Positions 45,299-57,829 of a stretch of DNA of 64,000 bases are shown here, piece after piece. The first letter of the stretch is position 1. Every line of letters starts with the position of its first letter. A model generated the notes under the pieces. That model worked only from the letters and a program-made list of their open reading frames with translations, did no database searches and was not told the origin of the DNA. Source of the stretch: Quercus robur (taxonomy: Eukaryota; Streptophyta; Magnoliopsida; Fagales; Fagaceae); assembly GCF_932294415.1 (NCBI RefSeq), contig NC_065545.1, forward strand, positions 41,702,327 through 41,766,326, given 5' to 3'. Both the position numbers and the translations under genes were made by a program.

Positions 45299-47194
45299 TT
45301 GGAAATCGAACCTGAAATTCTGATAATTTAGGCAAATCAGAGAGGAGACCTTTCGAATCTGTGTTTCACCTTAAGAAAGAGTTAAAATTAGAGAATTGTA
45401 TTTAGGGGCTGTTGTGTCATGTGTGCTGTGCTGTGACGCAGTTGCAACGGTGCTTTCGCGTTTGTGGTTTTGTTTATGATTTTATTTTTTCGTCCATACA
45501 ATTTTATAGTGCCAGTGCAGGATTAGCTGGGCAGTTTCGTAATTGACAATTACCTAAACGCACCGTTTGATGGCTGATAACAAAAGTAAAAGGCCCAAAA
45601 ACCAACAAAACTCGAGGGAAAGTCCCAAATCTCCGGAATGGAATTGTTGAGAAGAAGAAAGAATAGCACGGAAGCAAAACGGTTTGATATGCAAAACACT
45701 TTTTTGTTACGCAAGCTCATTTGTACCAGTTTTGAAAACTCATTTATGCCATTTTTTTTTTTTTAATACATTAAAAATTGCGGGGCCCATTCTCAAAATC
45801 AAACTCGTTTTTTCTTTCTTTTTCTTCCACGAGCACGTCACTTTGTCCTACTCTCTTCTTATTTTTCTTTGTTTCTCTCTCCTAAAAGAAAATAGAGTTC
45901 TTTTTTTTTTTTTTTTTGAGATCAAATAGAGTTCTTTTCATCACTTAAAAAAAAAACACATACATATCAAATATATAATTATATTTTTTTCATAGTTTAA
46001 AATATGTTATTTAAAAAATGATACTAAACACATTTTTTACAATGAAGGTGAGTTTCTCAACCTGCTCTGCTTGGTATATGCCCATCTTGTACTATACTTA
46101 TTTTCTTTTCTATTCTATGCTGAAAATTTAATTTGCCAAAACCAACTCACCCATTTCATTATTATAGGCCGAGACTTAATTTTGTGGTAGGATAATAAAT
46201 GAATTGTTCATAAATAGGTCGGGCTTAACTAGTTAAAAAAGTTCGTTTATGTTTATTTGTTTATAAATGATTCAAGCTCGAGCCTTCATTTTAGAATTGT
46301 TTAATAAATGAGCCAAGTCTAAGTAAGAATAAGGATAAACTACAAAATTGGTCCATATACTTACACCATATCTCAATTTGATTCATAGCCTTTCAATTAT
46401 GTCAATTTAGTCCCTAACTTTTGAATGTGATGTTAATTTAGCCTCTGCCATTATGTTTTGATGGAAATATTTGACTTGTCTAACTATCTAATAAAAAAAT
46501 GTTTATTCTATCATATCAACTGCCAACAGTATAGCTACATCATACTTAAAATAAATAAATAAAGACCACGTCATACTAAGAGAAATTAAGAACAAACTTC
46601 TTCTCACGTGAGTTAGATTGGGCAAAAATTAAATCCCTAACTCTCACTCTCTCTCGTCAGAGTCCTTCTTTCTTTCACCCTCACCCCCACCCTCACCCTC
46701 ACTCTCACATCATTAACCCCTAATCTAGTTGCTTTATTTTCTTATTTCCACCAATGTGATCCCAATTATATAATTTATTATTATCATATCAAAGCGACAA
46801 TCAAAGTAGTAAAAAAAAAAAAAAAATAGAACGATTCTAAATTGAAGAATAGCATCACTATTGATGATGAGTGGTGAGAACGAACTTGAGAAGGGCACCG
46901 CATTGTTGTAAAGAGAAGGGATGCACAACAATCCTAATCAAAGCCAAGTCTATCACCATACAATGTCATATGAAGATTATTTAAGTGTTGGATCATTGTA
47001 GAAAGATAGGGATTCCTGTCTTTGTATTTAGAAGCTAGAGCATGTTTGGTTTGAGGCTTTCTTAAAACTCAAAATTCATAACTCAAAACTCATCACTCAA
47101 ACTTATCACTCATATCTCAAAACTCTATCTTATAAAAAACCCAAAACTGAAAACTTCTTGTTTGGTTCATAACTCAAAACCGTGTTTTTCATAG
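45299..47194. other. Intergenic DNA upstream of COQ10
   Basis: No gene was recognised. GC content rises near 45400-45560, which may be the COQ10 promoter region. Farther out there is AT-rich DNA and a repeat-like segment at about 46330-46450 (aaattggtccatatacttac, tcaatttagtccctaac), similar in style to the foldback at 37150. Confidence 0.45.
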
Positions 47195-47371
47195 GCATGA
47201 CAATTGTTACCCGACCCAACCCTAATGGGTTGGGTTTTACCCAATCCATGAAACAGAAGGGTTGGGTCTGGGTTTTTAAAATAAAACCCGAAGTGGGTTC
47301 GGGTTTTAGTGATACTCGCCCCAGAACCCGAACCTGGACCCGACCCATTAAACTAAAATTACCAAAAAAGC

Positions 47372-47411
<40 letters not shown>

Positions 47412-48078
47412 TATTCAAAAAACCCTAATCCTATCTCATTCACTCAATCTCATCTGAGCCGCCACCCACCCTCTCTTAATCTCTAGTCACTCTCACCCAC
47501 ACAACTACAGCCTCACCGCCACCCCCATTAACTCCTTAAGTCGTCACTCTCACCGACCCATATAGCCACACTCACGGCCTCATCGCCACCCCCTTCAATC
47601 GCTCCCACTCTCCCTCATCCCTGCACCTTTACCTCGCTGTTGACACCAACTCCCCCTCTATCACCAACTCACCGTAACTTATTCTTAATGATTTGGATTA
47701 GTTCTCCACCTTTTTTTTTTTTTTTTGGGTTCGTTGTCATTCCTATTTCTCGATGATATTGTTCTTCCCTTTTTTCTTTTTGTGATTTATGTGTTTGTGT
47801 TATGATTTGTGTTTATGATTTTGAAAAGGAAAATCATAAATTTGAAATTTTTGTGGTTATGTGTTATGATTTTGAAAGGGAAAATCTTAAATCTGAAATT
47901 TTTGTGCTTGTGTTTGTGATTTTGGGTCAAGCATGATGGGACAGGGCTTGTAGGTTTGGGGGTCTAAAAAAACCCATTTATTAAACAGGGCAGGTTCGAG
48001 TAACAAGGGCAGGCCCGTGAGGTAGGTTTAGGCATAAAGAAACCCGCCCCAAACTTGACTTGTTGCCATTCCTAGTTT
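47195..48078. repeat. Putative non-autonomous DNA element with complementary ends
   Basis: The left side (aggcatgacaattgttaccc gacccaaccc) is loosely complementary to the right side (gcccc aaacttgacttgttgccattccta). Both ends are rich in gggttt/aaaccc blocks. It contains an (AT)n tract at 47375-47406. This resembles widespread plant foldback repeats with gggttcgggttt motifs. The superfamily was not determined. Confidence 0.4.
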
Positions 48079-48594
48079 CTCGTTCTCATAACTCAACTTT
48101 ATCACTTTTTTTTTGGAACCCACAGCCTGCACAGTTCACAACAGTCACTGCTACCTCCCGCATGTGACCTTCTCTCTCCTTTCACCTAAAATAAATTGTT
48201 TTTGTCTTCCTTATCTCACACACACGCCAAATCCCTAGAAAAACCCATCATCTGCACTTCTGGCTCTATCTCCCCAAAACCCATCTCTAGCAAACCCCAA
48301 GCTTCTTTTCTTCTCACTCAATCGTAGGAGTCCTAGTTTCTACATTTTTTTTCTTTCCTTTTCAGTTCTAAGGGCTTTGTTGTGACTGATTTTCTCTTCT
48401 TACTATGCCCCAAAAGAACCCCAAAATCAAAGAATGGGTCATCAATCTTACATGTAATTGTTTTATTATTTTTCCCACTTCTCTATTTTATGGATTTATT
48501 TCTTTATGACTACTAAACTCTATGTTTTAATTTTGTTTGTGCAACAGGAGCTAAAGCCAAAGAAGAGAAAAGCTTTCAACAGAACTGAGCAAGG
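48079..48594 (+). other. Possible truncated 5' end of a host gene
   Basis: A CT-rich leader-like stretch (48150-48400) leads to an ATG at 48405 reading MPQKNPKIKEWVINLT. An intron-like gap follows, then gtgcaacag, then ELKPKKRKAFNRTEQG just before the gypsy LTR. The joins do not give a clean frame, and no family was recognised. It may be a gene fragment cut by the LTR insertion, or part of the repeat. Confidence 0.25.
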
Positions 48595-51500
48595 ATGTGA
48601 CAAGTCACTAATGGGGGTCTCACATGGTTGCACTTATTTACAAAAATGCCATATATTGATGGCCATTTTGGAAGTCCAAGTGGAAAGGAGAAGTCCAGCA
48701 ACGCGGATAGAAAAGAGTTGGTAAATGGATAGAAAACTCATTAAGCCTAAGCGGCAAGAATAATGGATCACAGGCCCATGAGATAAACAAATGGGCCTTG
48801 AGGAGGCAAATGAGCTTAAAGGAGCCCGAAAAGAGAGAAAAAAAGCAAATCATGGGTAGTTTATGATGTGGAAAAATGAGAATGGGTCACGGCAGGCCCA
48901 AAGTAATGAAAGTAAAGAAAGTAAGAGGATGATGGCAAGCTCATGAGCCCCAAGGATGAGGGATAATGTAATTGGGCCAGGGAAGCCCAAAGAACTCAGT
49001 AAAAGCCCATGGGAATGCAAAGTTAAGAAGAGGGCCAAGGAAGCCCAAGGAAAATAAATGGGCCAAGGACGCCCAAGAGAAAACAAATGGGACACAAGAG
49101 CCCGCCAGTAATGTAATAAAAGAACTAATGGTCGTACTGGGCCATTGAGAGAAGAATAAACGGCAAGCCCAAAGAGGCCTAGCAAGATTAGGGCAAACAA
49201 CTTTGCAGCAGGAATGATAAAGTAGTATGGCAGGAGATGGTAGCAGAAAAAAGGGTGGGTTGAAGAAAGGCAAAGCCTACCGTCAAGCAAGAACCAGCCC
49301 CTAAGTGGGGCAAGCCATAAAGAAAGGGAAATTAGAAAATAGTTAAAAAATGGATGGTAGACTGTGTAGGCCAACCACAACGAATGCATGAATAACAGAC
49401 AGATTTTGGACATACATCGAAGAGAGGCATGTGCAAGGCCCGGATATCACCAGCTTGTACCCAGCCAATACAGGACATGGTGAGGTCATGGGTTAGAGGT
49501 AAAAAGACATGGTTTGGCGGTGGGGAGAGAGGAAAAACCTCTTCTGAGGTTCCTGCTCAGGCTCTTTTGAGGGAAGTGTCCTGCTGGGATGACATACCAC
49601 CCAAAAGAAACAAAACTGAGTTGGAACCACTAGGTGTATACCATAAGGGATAGGGAGAGAGAAGGCACCTACACCATAGCAGGGAAGGGTGCCACGGCAG
49701 ACAAACAAACAAAATAGTTTTCTTTTGTCTGTGATGGGGAGTGGCACATAGACGAATCAGTGGTGGTCGGCAAGTACACCCAAACAAGACAAAGGTGGTT
49801 AAGGACTAAAATAGTAAAACTCGGTTATGGCAGACATTATAAAAAGAGGCTCTTGTCATGTACAGGAGACCAGGACCACGGGATAGGAACTTGAAAAAAC
49901 GGGGAATAGAAAACAAGTATTGAGAAAAAGAGAAGAAAGAAAAAAAAAAAAAAAAAGATAAGAAAGGAGAATATTAAAAGAGAAGGAAAGAAAAAGATAA
50001 AGAGTTAGAGCGACAGACATGCACCAATAGGTTGATTCCCTTTCTCCCTCTCAAAGTCCTACTCTCTGCTAGAAACAAAAAATTCTCTTGTGCACCAACC
50101 ATTCAAGTTCGTTTCCTTCAAAGTGATTAATTTCCACGGTAGGATTTCCCTGGGGGATTATTCACATTGAGAAAAGACATTCTTCCCTTTCTGGTTTTGG
50201 TCCTGCGGATTAGATTTGATCTAATTTTTTTATTCTTTTGATTAACCCATATACTACCCACTTATTTCCCTTGCTTTCTTTATAGAAGTAATTGTTGTTA
50301 AACTGTGATTATCTTTTCTTGGTTAGGGATTATTTATTCACTTTAATTAAGAAGTCAAAGTACTTTCTTTTGTCTTATTATTATTATATCTGTCTGCCAC
50401 GACTCATCTAAAACAGCTCTACCTGCCGTAAGCGCGCTCTTGGCGAACGAGGCATAATTTATGCACAAGCCGGACCAAATTGAGTTGTAGTTGGACCGGC
50501 CTTAACTCCCTTACTCAGAATATTTGGGCCTAGTACCGCAGGAGACAGCCTAGCCCGATATAACCAAAAAGGCCCACTACATTAAATTGGCAACTCCGCT
50601 GGGGAGTTGAGAAGCAGATAGGGACAGAAGCCCTCGCAAACAAATGCCTCCAAAGTCTAGGACAACACCAAATATAAGTGTCGTGCCCTCATAAGCAGAG
50701 TTCAAGCCAACAACGCCTCACCAACAGCGGCCTAACTAGGCAGAAGGTGCCAACGGAATGGGGGCTGAACCCCAACCATAGCCAAGAATCCCTATTGACA
50801 ATGCCAACATCTTCATTGAAGTTTTGCAGTCCTTACAACACTTACAGCAACAAATGATGGAAGAAATCTGTCTGCTAAAAACAGAAAAAACAAAGGAAAA
50901 AGGAAGCCAGCATGACCCGGAACATGCGACAAACAAAGAAAAGACATCAGTAGGAGATGTCCTATAGAATGCGGAACAACGTTTCATCACTATGGCCGAA
51001 GTAGCGACTTTCCTAGAACAAGAGAAAGCCAGAGCACCTTAGGAGCGATTCTATGCATGAAGACCTCCTTACCCACTAAGGTTACTCAGCAAACTGTACC
51101 CCGAGAGGTATGAGCCGTGGGTCTTTGCACAGTATGATGGCAGGAAGGGAAGTGCAGTTGAGCACTTGAACAAGTTTATTGATATTTTTGGCCCTTACGC
51201 CGCAGACAAAGACTTGTGTCTTCAAGAGTTTTCCAAATCGCAATGCAACCAGGCATACACTTGGTACATCAGCCTAAAGTTAGGATCAATCCCAACTTGG
51301 GATGACATGGTGGACGTATTTTGCACTAAATACTTCCACGAAGAAAAAACAGTAATGCTTGCAACCCTACAAGCAACCAAGTAAAGGAATGACGATGATT
51401 TGATGGAATACATCAAAAGGTTCAGGGACATAGCACTGGATTGCTATGATCATTGTAAAGAAAGAACATTGGTGGAATTATGTATGACAAACATGATCAG

Positions 51501-53550
51501 GGAGTACAGGGCAGTCCTGGAAAACTTAGAAATCTCCTAGTTTACATAGTTGTTGCAAAAGGTCAGAAAGACTGCCTAGTTCATGAAGCCAAGTTCGGAT
51601 AAAAGAAACGCTTTGCAAGCTATGATAGTATTTACTAGTGAACGGAGAAGGAAGACTGATGTGAGAGAATATGATACTTCCTTACCAATACCATGCACTC
51701 CAAAAGAATTAGATTTGCTGCTAGACAAGTAGATAGCAGATGGAGTTTTCAAGCCTAATCAAGTTTCTAAAGAACCCACAGAAGAGGAGCGGAGGGACCT
51801 ATGCTTCTGCAGTTTGCACAACTATGTGCAACATCTTACTGTAAAATGTTAGGCACTCCGCAGATTGGTGCGCCGCAAGATCAAAGAAGGGACTCTAGAA
51901 CTATCCTAGCAAGAGATTCAAAGAAACTCACTCCCAAACCATAAAGGGAAAGGTGTAGCAGTGGTAGTAATTTGTGCGGATCTAGGGGAAGACGAAGAAG
52001 AAAATCTAGCCCTGCCTGCCACAACAATTACTACTTTATAGCGAAGCTCCAAATTCAAAAATTTGTTTAACCAGCTGGGGCTCACAACAAATGAAAGAAA
52101 GATAGCCACAGAGGCTTTAGTAAGCATTGCCTCCGAGACAGGAATAGAATGCTTATCAGCGGAAATCCCAGATAATAGAATCCTCTTACAGGAATCGACT
52201 GAGATCACTTTTAGTAATGAGGATATGAAGGTGGGATACCCAGATCACCGGAGGTCCCTCTACTTGGTAGCATCTACAAATTAAATCTCCATCAAGAAAG
52301 CCTTGGTAGATACAGGTGTTTCTGTAAATCTCATTTCATTGAGCACTTTACAAGTAAAAGGAATTTCGGAATGAAATATTCAGGGATGCCCAATGGAAGT
52401 GACAGGGTTTGGTGGAAGGGGAGAATACACCGCATGCCACATCCAGTTGTGGTTGAAAGTAGGCCCTATAGCTTCTTTAGATCGATTCCATGTGGTAAAA
52501 ATGGAGGTCTTCTATCATGTGTTTTTGGGGAGGCCATGGTTGTACAAATACCGATTGGTCCCATCCACCTATCACTAGTGTGTGAAAGGAAGGTTGAATA
52601 ACAGAATGATACGTATAGCAACAAACCCCTCGCCGTTTGAACAGGCGGAGGCTCATTTAGTATAAACTATGTTCTACGACCAATGGGCTCCATCTGGGGA
52701 AAGTTCAGTATCAAAGCCACGAGGTACCTTCGTACCTAAGTGGGAAGACATCTAAAGTGACCCAGAGCCTGATCTAAGGGAGTTGCTAGCATGAAAAAAG
52801 AAAAAAGAAAAGAAGCACCCGCCGCAGAATTAGATGACACACCCCAATGTGTTAGGGTCTGAGACCCTGATGGCAGGATTGTTTACAAATTATGAAGTTG
52901 TGCGGGGCCCAAGAGTGAAATACAAGCGGGCCCCACCCAAGAATGGCAGCACGAGAGTTTGGTGTGTTGTGTAGCATAAGAAAGTTCAGAGGAAGAAGGT
53001 AATAAAGAGAAAGATGAAAAAATCGTGGCAGAAAAGGAGGTGCAAGTTGTGGCAGAAAAAAAGTTGGAGGAGGTTGACTTGGGATCTGGTTCATAAGGAC
53101 CAAGACCTATCTCAATTAGTGCAAGTCTAATAGAAAAGGAAAAATTAGAGCTGATACTGTTGTTGAAAGAGTTCAAAGACGTTTTCACATAGGATTACAG
53201 TGAAATGCCAGGGTTAGACCCCGGGCTAGTGGCGCATATGTTGAATGTAGACCTAGAAGCTAAAGCAGTGGCCCAGCCTGTCAGGATATTCCACACTGAA
53301 ATAGAAGGGCAAATAGTCAAAGAAGTACAGAAATTGTTGGCTGCGGGATTCATCAAGCTTATTCAACACCTGCGCTGGCTATCCAACATAGTACCAGTAA
53401 AGAAGAAGAACAGACAGATAAGATGTTGTGTAGATTTCAGAAATCTCAACAGAGCCTGTCCGAAGGACGAGTTCCCATTGCCAAACATGGATTTACTAAT
53501 AGATTCTGCGGCAGGAAGTACCATGTTTTTTATAAATTCAAATTTAAAAT
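48595..53550 (+). mobile_element. Decayed Ty3/gypsy retrotransposon fossil, 3'-truncated
   Basis: A long LTR of about 2 kb (start near 48595 is estimated, end at 50581 in CCACTACA) carries a TATA box near 49840. A primer-binding site TGGCAACTCCGCTGGGG follows at 50588. Downstream are gag-like sequence near 51160-51480 (WYISLKLGSIPTWDDM), a protease-like stretch near 52300, and the start of reverse transcriptase at about 53205-53520 (VDFRNLNRACPKDEFPLP). The primer site and RT fit the Tat-type gypsy group, tentatively. The rest of pol and the 3' LTR are absent from the window. It is broken in many places (more than ten) and clearly old. Confidence 0.8.
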
Positions 53551-54427
53551 AGGATAAATTACAATTTACCCACTTGTGGTTTGGTCGAAATTTAAGTTGC
53601 CTACCTATGGTATGAAATTGACACTTTACCCACTTGAGGTTATCCTTATCTTTTTTTTTTTTTTTTTTTTTACATTTTATATTATTAAGTGGATTATAAA
53701 TATTTAAGATAGTAATTAGTATTTAACCTACATGATTATAGAATCTTCAACAAATATTTATAGATTAATACATATTGCTTTTAAATATAGTCACTCTAAG
53801 ATTTAAATGTGATTTAATAGTATTTTAGAACTTCACAATTCGATAAGTTATCTCTTTTTACGAAAAATAAAATAAATAAAAAGTTGAGTTTGAAATGAGT
53901 TTGGATTCATTAATAAATATATGTGAAACAAATTTGAGATTAAATTGCTAAAATTTAATATAATTTGGAACGAGATTGAGATTGAGATTTATATATATAT
54001 ATATATATATATTATAAATTCAAATTTATAATAGGATGAATTACAATTTACCCATCTGTGGTTTGATCGAAATTTAAGTTATTTACCTGTAGTTTGAAAT
54101 TTGACACTTTACGTATGGTTATCTTTATCTTTTTATTTTTATTTTATTTTATTGTATAGTACTTTAATTCTAGGAAATCAAGTACTAGGTAATTTTTTTT
54201 TTCACTTTTTTTTTTCTTTTGTAAATCTTATATTATTAATTGGATTATGAATATTTAAGTTAGTAATTAGTATTTAGCCTACATAATTATAGAATCTTCA
54301 ACAAATATTTATAGATTAATATATATTACTCTTAAATATAGTCACTCTAAGATTTGAATGTGATCTAATAGTATTTTAGAACTTAACAATTTGATAAATT
54401 ATCTCTTTTTAAGAAAAATAAAATAAA
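53530..54427. repeat. Direct duplication, about 480 bp, two copies
   Basis: Copy 1 (53530-54012) and copy 2 (about 54013-54427) share ataaattcaaattta, aattacaatttacccac/atc, gtggtttg(g/a)tcgaaatttaag, and a long run with tagaatcttcaacaaat and taagatttgaatgtgat-like text. An (AT)n tract at 53990-54012 lies at their junction. It borders the broken end of the gypsy fossil and carries no gene. Confidence 0.75.
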
Positions 54428-54701
54428 CTAGCCTTTGAGGCTCTTCATTTTTTATTTATTAAATGTTAACAATTTGCATCCATATAATATGAGATTATCA
54501 CATTTTCCAATCACAAAAATATTTAGGGGTGTGATGAAAAATTTATTTCATCCAAAACGGATAGTACTCATCACATCCTTAGATATTTTTGTGATTGAAA
54601 AATGTAGTAATCCCAAATTATAATGAATGCAAATTATTAACGGTTTCCAAAAAAATAGAAGAGCCTCTGAGCACGCGTGTGAGCTTATGCTCAGAGGCTA
54701 G
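54428..54701. repeat. CTAGCC foldback MITE, diverged copy
   Basis: The ends are CTAGCC and GGCTAG. The right end keeps the hairpin sequence gcctctgagcacgcgtgtga with complementary gctcagaggc. The left end has lost most of its hairpin (gcctttgaggctcttc). The core has aggggtgtgatgaaaaattt and actcatcacatccttag, as in the element at 9860-10236. Confidence 0.75.
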
Positions 54702-54710
54702 TTATTAGGG

Positions 54711-55119
54711 AAAGATTTTGTGGGAATATTGGGCTTTTACCTTTATTTTGCAAAAATAACAGCAATATGTCCTTGTTTTAAAACTATTTAGGTCCATGCC
54801 CCTATTTTGAAACTCGATTTTAACAAAATTAAGTTACAAGTGGAATTCGACATTAGCAATGTCGAGTTTTATGCATATTTTGCCACTTAATTTAAAAAAA
54901 AAAAAATTTAAGTGAAACTTGACTTTGCTAAAGTCGAGTTTTAATTAAAAACTTACATATAACTCGATTTTAAGGATATCAAGTTTTAGACCCAACTTGA
55001 TTTTGTTAAAATCAAGTTTCAAAAATAAGGACATATATTCAAATAGTTTCAAAATCGGAACATATTACTATTATTTTTGCAAAATAAAGACAAAAGCTCA
55101 ATGTCTCCAAGATTTTGCC
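54711..55119. repeat. Foldback element with ~85-bp arms
   Basis: The left arm (aaagattttgtgggaatatt, gggcttttacctttattttg, caaaaataacagcaatatgtcc) pairs with the right arm (ggaacatattactattattt, ttgcaaaataaagacaaaag, ctcaatgtctccaagatttt). The centre has repeated actcgatttta/aagtcgagttt motifs. No coding capacity. It lies directly upstream of the UV-B-induced gene. Confidence 0.7.
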
Positions 55120-55447
55120 GCATCCTTTATACTTATATGGCCTAAGGTCCACCTGTCATTATTGTATGCAACAAAACCTTTTACTTATTACTAGATCACG
55201 GTTTTCAGTTCCGTCCGATTTTAAAATTAGGCATAGCGCTAGATTTTTTAAACAAAAAAAAAAAAAAAAAATCATGGAAAGTAAAAGTAAAATTCCGACA
55301 GTTTTATTAACCACCAAAAAGTATTTATAAAAATAAAATAAACCAAAAAGAATAAGCAAAGAGAAAAAGAGAGTATTAGAAAACAGAGTCTGTTTGACTT
55401 TGTGGTGAAAAAAAAAAAAAGCCCTAGAGCGAGCGTAGATAATAATA

Positions 55448-56587
55448 ATGCAGATTACAGGGGCTGTGAGCGATGTTTTAGTCGCAATTCCGTCGCCCAT
55501 CAATCACAAGTCCCACGCACTCTCCGATTCCAACCACTTCTTCCTTTCTTCGCGATTTTCTTCCAAAGTAAGTAGACTATACATATTTATGCTTTGCTCT
55601 CTTTTTTTTCTCTATATTCTCTTACTTTTTTTTTATTATACTTAAAACTTCTTACTCTTATGTAATTGCCTGCCAATTGAAAATTCATATATGCTTTGTC
55701 ACTCAACCAATGTAGCCAAAGGAAAACAAAAGGATGAAAATTCATCTCTTATTTTTTTTTAGAGGGTATGAGAATTTAAAATGGAAGTTTCCTTAATCCT
55801 TATAATTATTGAGTCTATGTAGTTGAGTTTATTTATTTATTTTTTATTGATAAGATTCACCAGTTTTAGTCAAATTCATACATTTTAGACTTTACCACAC
55901 AATTGCTATCCTTGTTATTAAAGGGTTTGCTTACTTCTAGTAGTTTTTTAATTGGAATATCTTTTTGTTTTAACGAGAAACTGCCAAATTATCCACTAAC
56001 TAAATAAAAGGTGGAGATTAAACCCCACCACCACTTGCCATTGTGTATTTAAAATAAAAAAGACCTCTAGTTAAAAAAGTATTGGAGGTAAGTCAAACCT
56101 ATTATTAAAAATCATAACATTAGGGGCTCATTTTAGAGAAAGTCCCAAACTTGATGTGAAATTCCCTATGAACATGATTTTATTCGTGCGTGCGAGAGGA
56201 GGAGGGAGTACGGCATTGTTTTACTCCTAGAGTATTGTATAATTACTCTTTACAGATCCATGTATTGGGATGCTTGTTTTTGTATCTCAAACAAAAGTAC
56301 ATTCTTTTCTAGAGCTGTCCTTCGGTTTGCTTTCCCAAGCTAGGAACTGGACTGCACAAATGTCGAGCAAAAGGCCTCGCCGTTAAAGCCTCGGGGGATT
56401 CAAGCGATAATTTGTCACGATTTGCTCCTCTTGAATTTGAATCCTCAGTTGGACAGCTTTTGGCACAAATTTTGCAAACCCATCCTCATCTACTTCCTGC
56501 AGCCGTTGATCAGCAACTTGAGAACCTTCAAACTCATAGAGATGCCCAAAGAGAAGAAATTCCTTCCTCTCAAGATCTCCTGCACAA
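55448..56587 (+). CDS. UV-B-induced plastid protein (At3g17800 family), first two exons only
   Basis: Exon 1 is 55448-55567 (40 codons, a Ser-rich plastid transit peptide beginning MQITGAVSDVLVAIPSP). Exon 2 is 56313-56587, after an AG acceptor. It continues SCPSVCFPKLGTGLHKC and then the family's conserved start: APLEFESSVGQLLAQILQTH, PHLLPAAVDQQLENLQTHRD and AQREEIPSSQDLLHK. It ends two bases into a codon at a GTAAGT donor. Plant relatives go on for roughly 300 more residues, and none of that was found between 56588 and 64000. Either the next intron exceeds 7.4 kb, swollen by an L1 and an LTR element, or the gene is broken. The molecular role is unknown; Arabidopsis members are UV-B-responsive chloroplast proteins. 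Confidence 0.85.
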
Positions 56588-57829
56588 GTAAGTATTCTCA
56601 TCTCTAGTCCCTAATATTTATTAGTATTCTATAATTGATCATATTAATACAACTATTCATTTGTTAAGTTTTGGAATCCCTTGGATTCATAACAAAGGGA
56701 TAGCATTGCAGATAATATCTTGCAGTTCGCTTGATGTATGCTGACTTTTGTACTATTAATGATTTCATTCAGAGGTGGTGGACTCCAGAAAAAAACAGTA
56801 AACTAGAATATGAGAGGATCTTTGAGGGTACCTTAAAACAACTTGAGGTCATTTTTGTTAGGAATGAAGTATAGCCTTTTTGTGTCAAGGTCATTATGGA
56901 ATTTATGGGTGCCTCATAATTATATATTGTGATGAGTTCCATTTGAATTTTACTTATGAAAGGAATATATACACACGGAGAGATTTCAATGCTCTCTTAA
57001 GTTATTGAAGGATTAGCATTAGGGATAACGGGTCACACGTTCCTTGGTTGAGGCATATCAAACTTGTGTGTGTGTGTGTGTGATGCGATGCTAATTTCTA
57101 TAAAGTCAAAGACTTGATCAGAAGTAACCAATGTTCTTTGGAGAGGGTGAGGTCATGGGTTTAATGCCCATTGGGTGCGTGTGTACTTACCGATGGTAAA
57201 AAAGAAGAAGTAAACAATACGGGAAGAAACAATATATTAGAGTATGAAAGCATCTTTGAGGATGAATTCAAACAACTTGAATTTATTATTGTTAGGAATG
57301 TAGCATATTCTCTTTGGCTCTTGGTCAGTATTGAATTTAGTAGTGTCCCTTCTATGAAAATTTTTTGAGAGATTTCATTAATATGGATTTTTCTTACCAT
57401 GCTTGTGTCCCCAGCTTCAATCATCAATCCTGAAGCTTTTATCTTCCATTTTGAGAGGATGGTTGCCGTGCTGGGAATTATTAATCAGCATCTAACCTTT
57501 TCTAGTGCCTCAAAAATACCAAGATGATAGGCTTATTTGCTCTTGGGGTGGAATTAATTTTGCTGTTCTGATACATTTGTGAAATAATTCTTCAAGAACC
57601 CTTGGAGAATTTAGCATTCAATATTAGATACAAACATTGTCACTTTGAAGTTCAGAACATGTGTCTGCAATCTAAATGGTAGCCACCACCCTGAATACCC
57701 TTACTTTATTCATTCTTTATCCTTAGCTTTAGTTTTGTAGGTCTCATTTTTTGGTTAGTCTTCTTGTAGGTCTTCATGTGGCCTCTAGGTATTCTCTCTC
57801 TCTCTCTCTTTCTCTAATTAGCCAAAAAT
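56588..57829 (+). other. Probable intron 2 of the UV-B-induced gene, with a direct duplication and SINE remnant
   Basis: Two related segments, at about 56790-56920 and 57215-57340, share aatatgagaggatctttgagg / agtatgaaagcatctttgagg, aaacaacttga and ttgttaggaatg. A SINE-like piece (gtgaggtcatgggtttaatg with an A-rich tail) lies at about 57135-57215. No further exon of the host gene was found. Confidence 0.5.

Noticed and set aside
47182-47457. 91-codon frame
   Set aside because: It lies in a gggttt-rich repeat and runs into an (AT)n tract.
48850-49413. 187-codon minus-strand frame
   Set aside because: It is antisense within the long gypsy LTR. The Leu/Phe-rich composition reflects the purine-rich plus strand, and no domain was seen.
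57120-57215. tRNA gene
   Set aside because: A box B-like segment is present, but there is no full cloverleaf and an A-rich tail follows. It fits a SINE remnant better.
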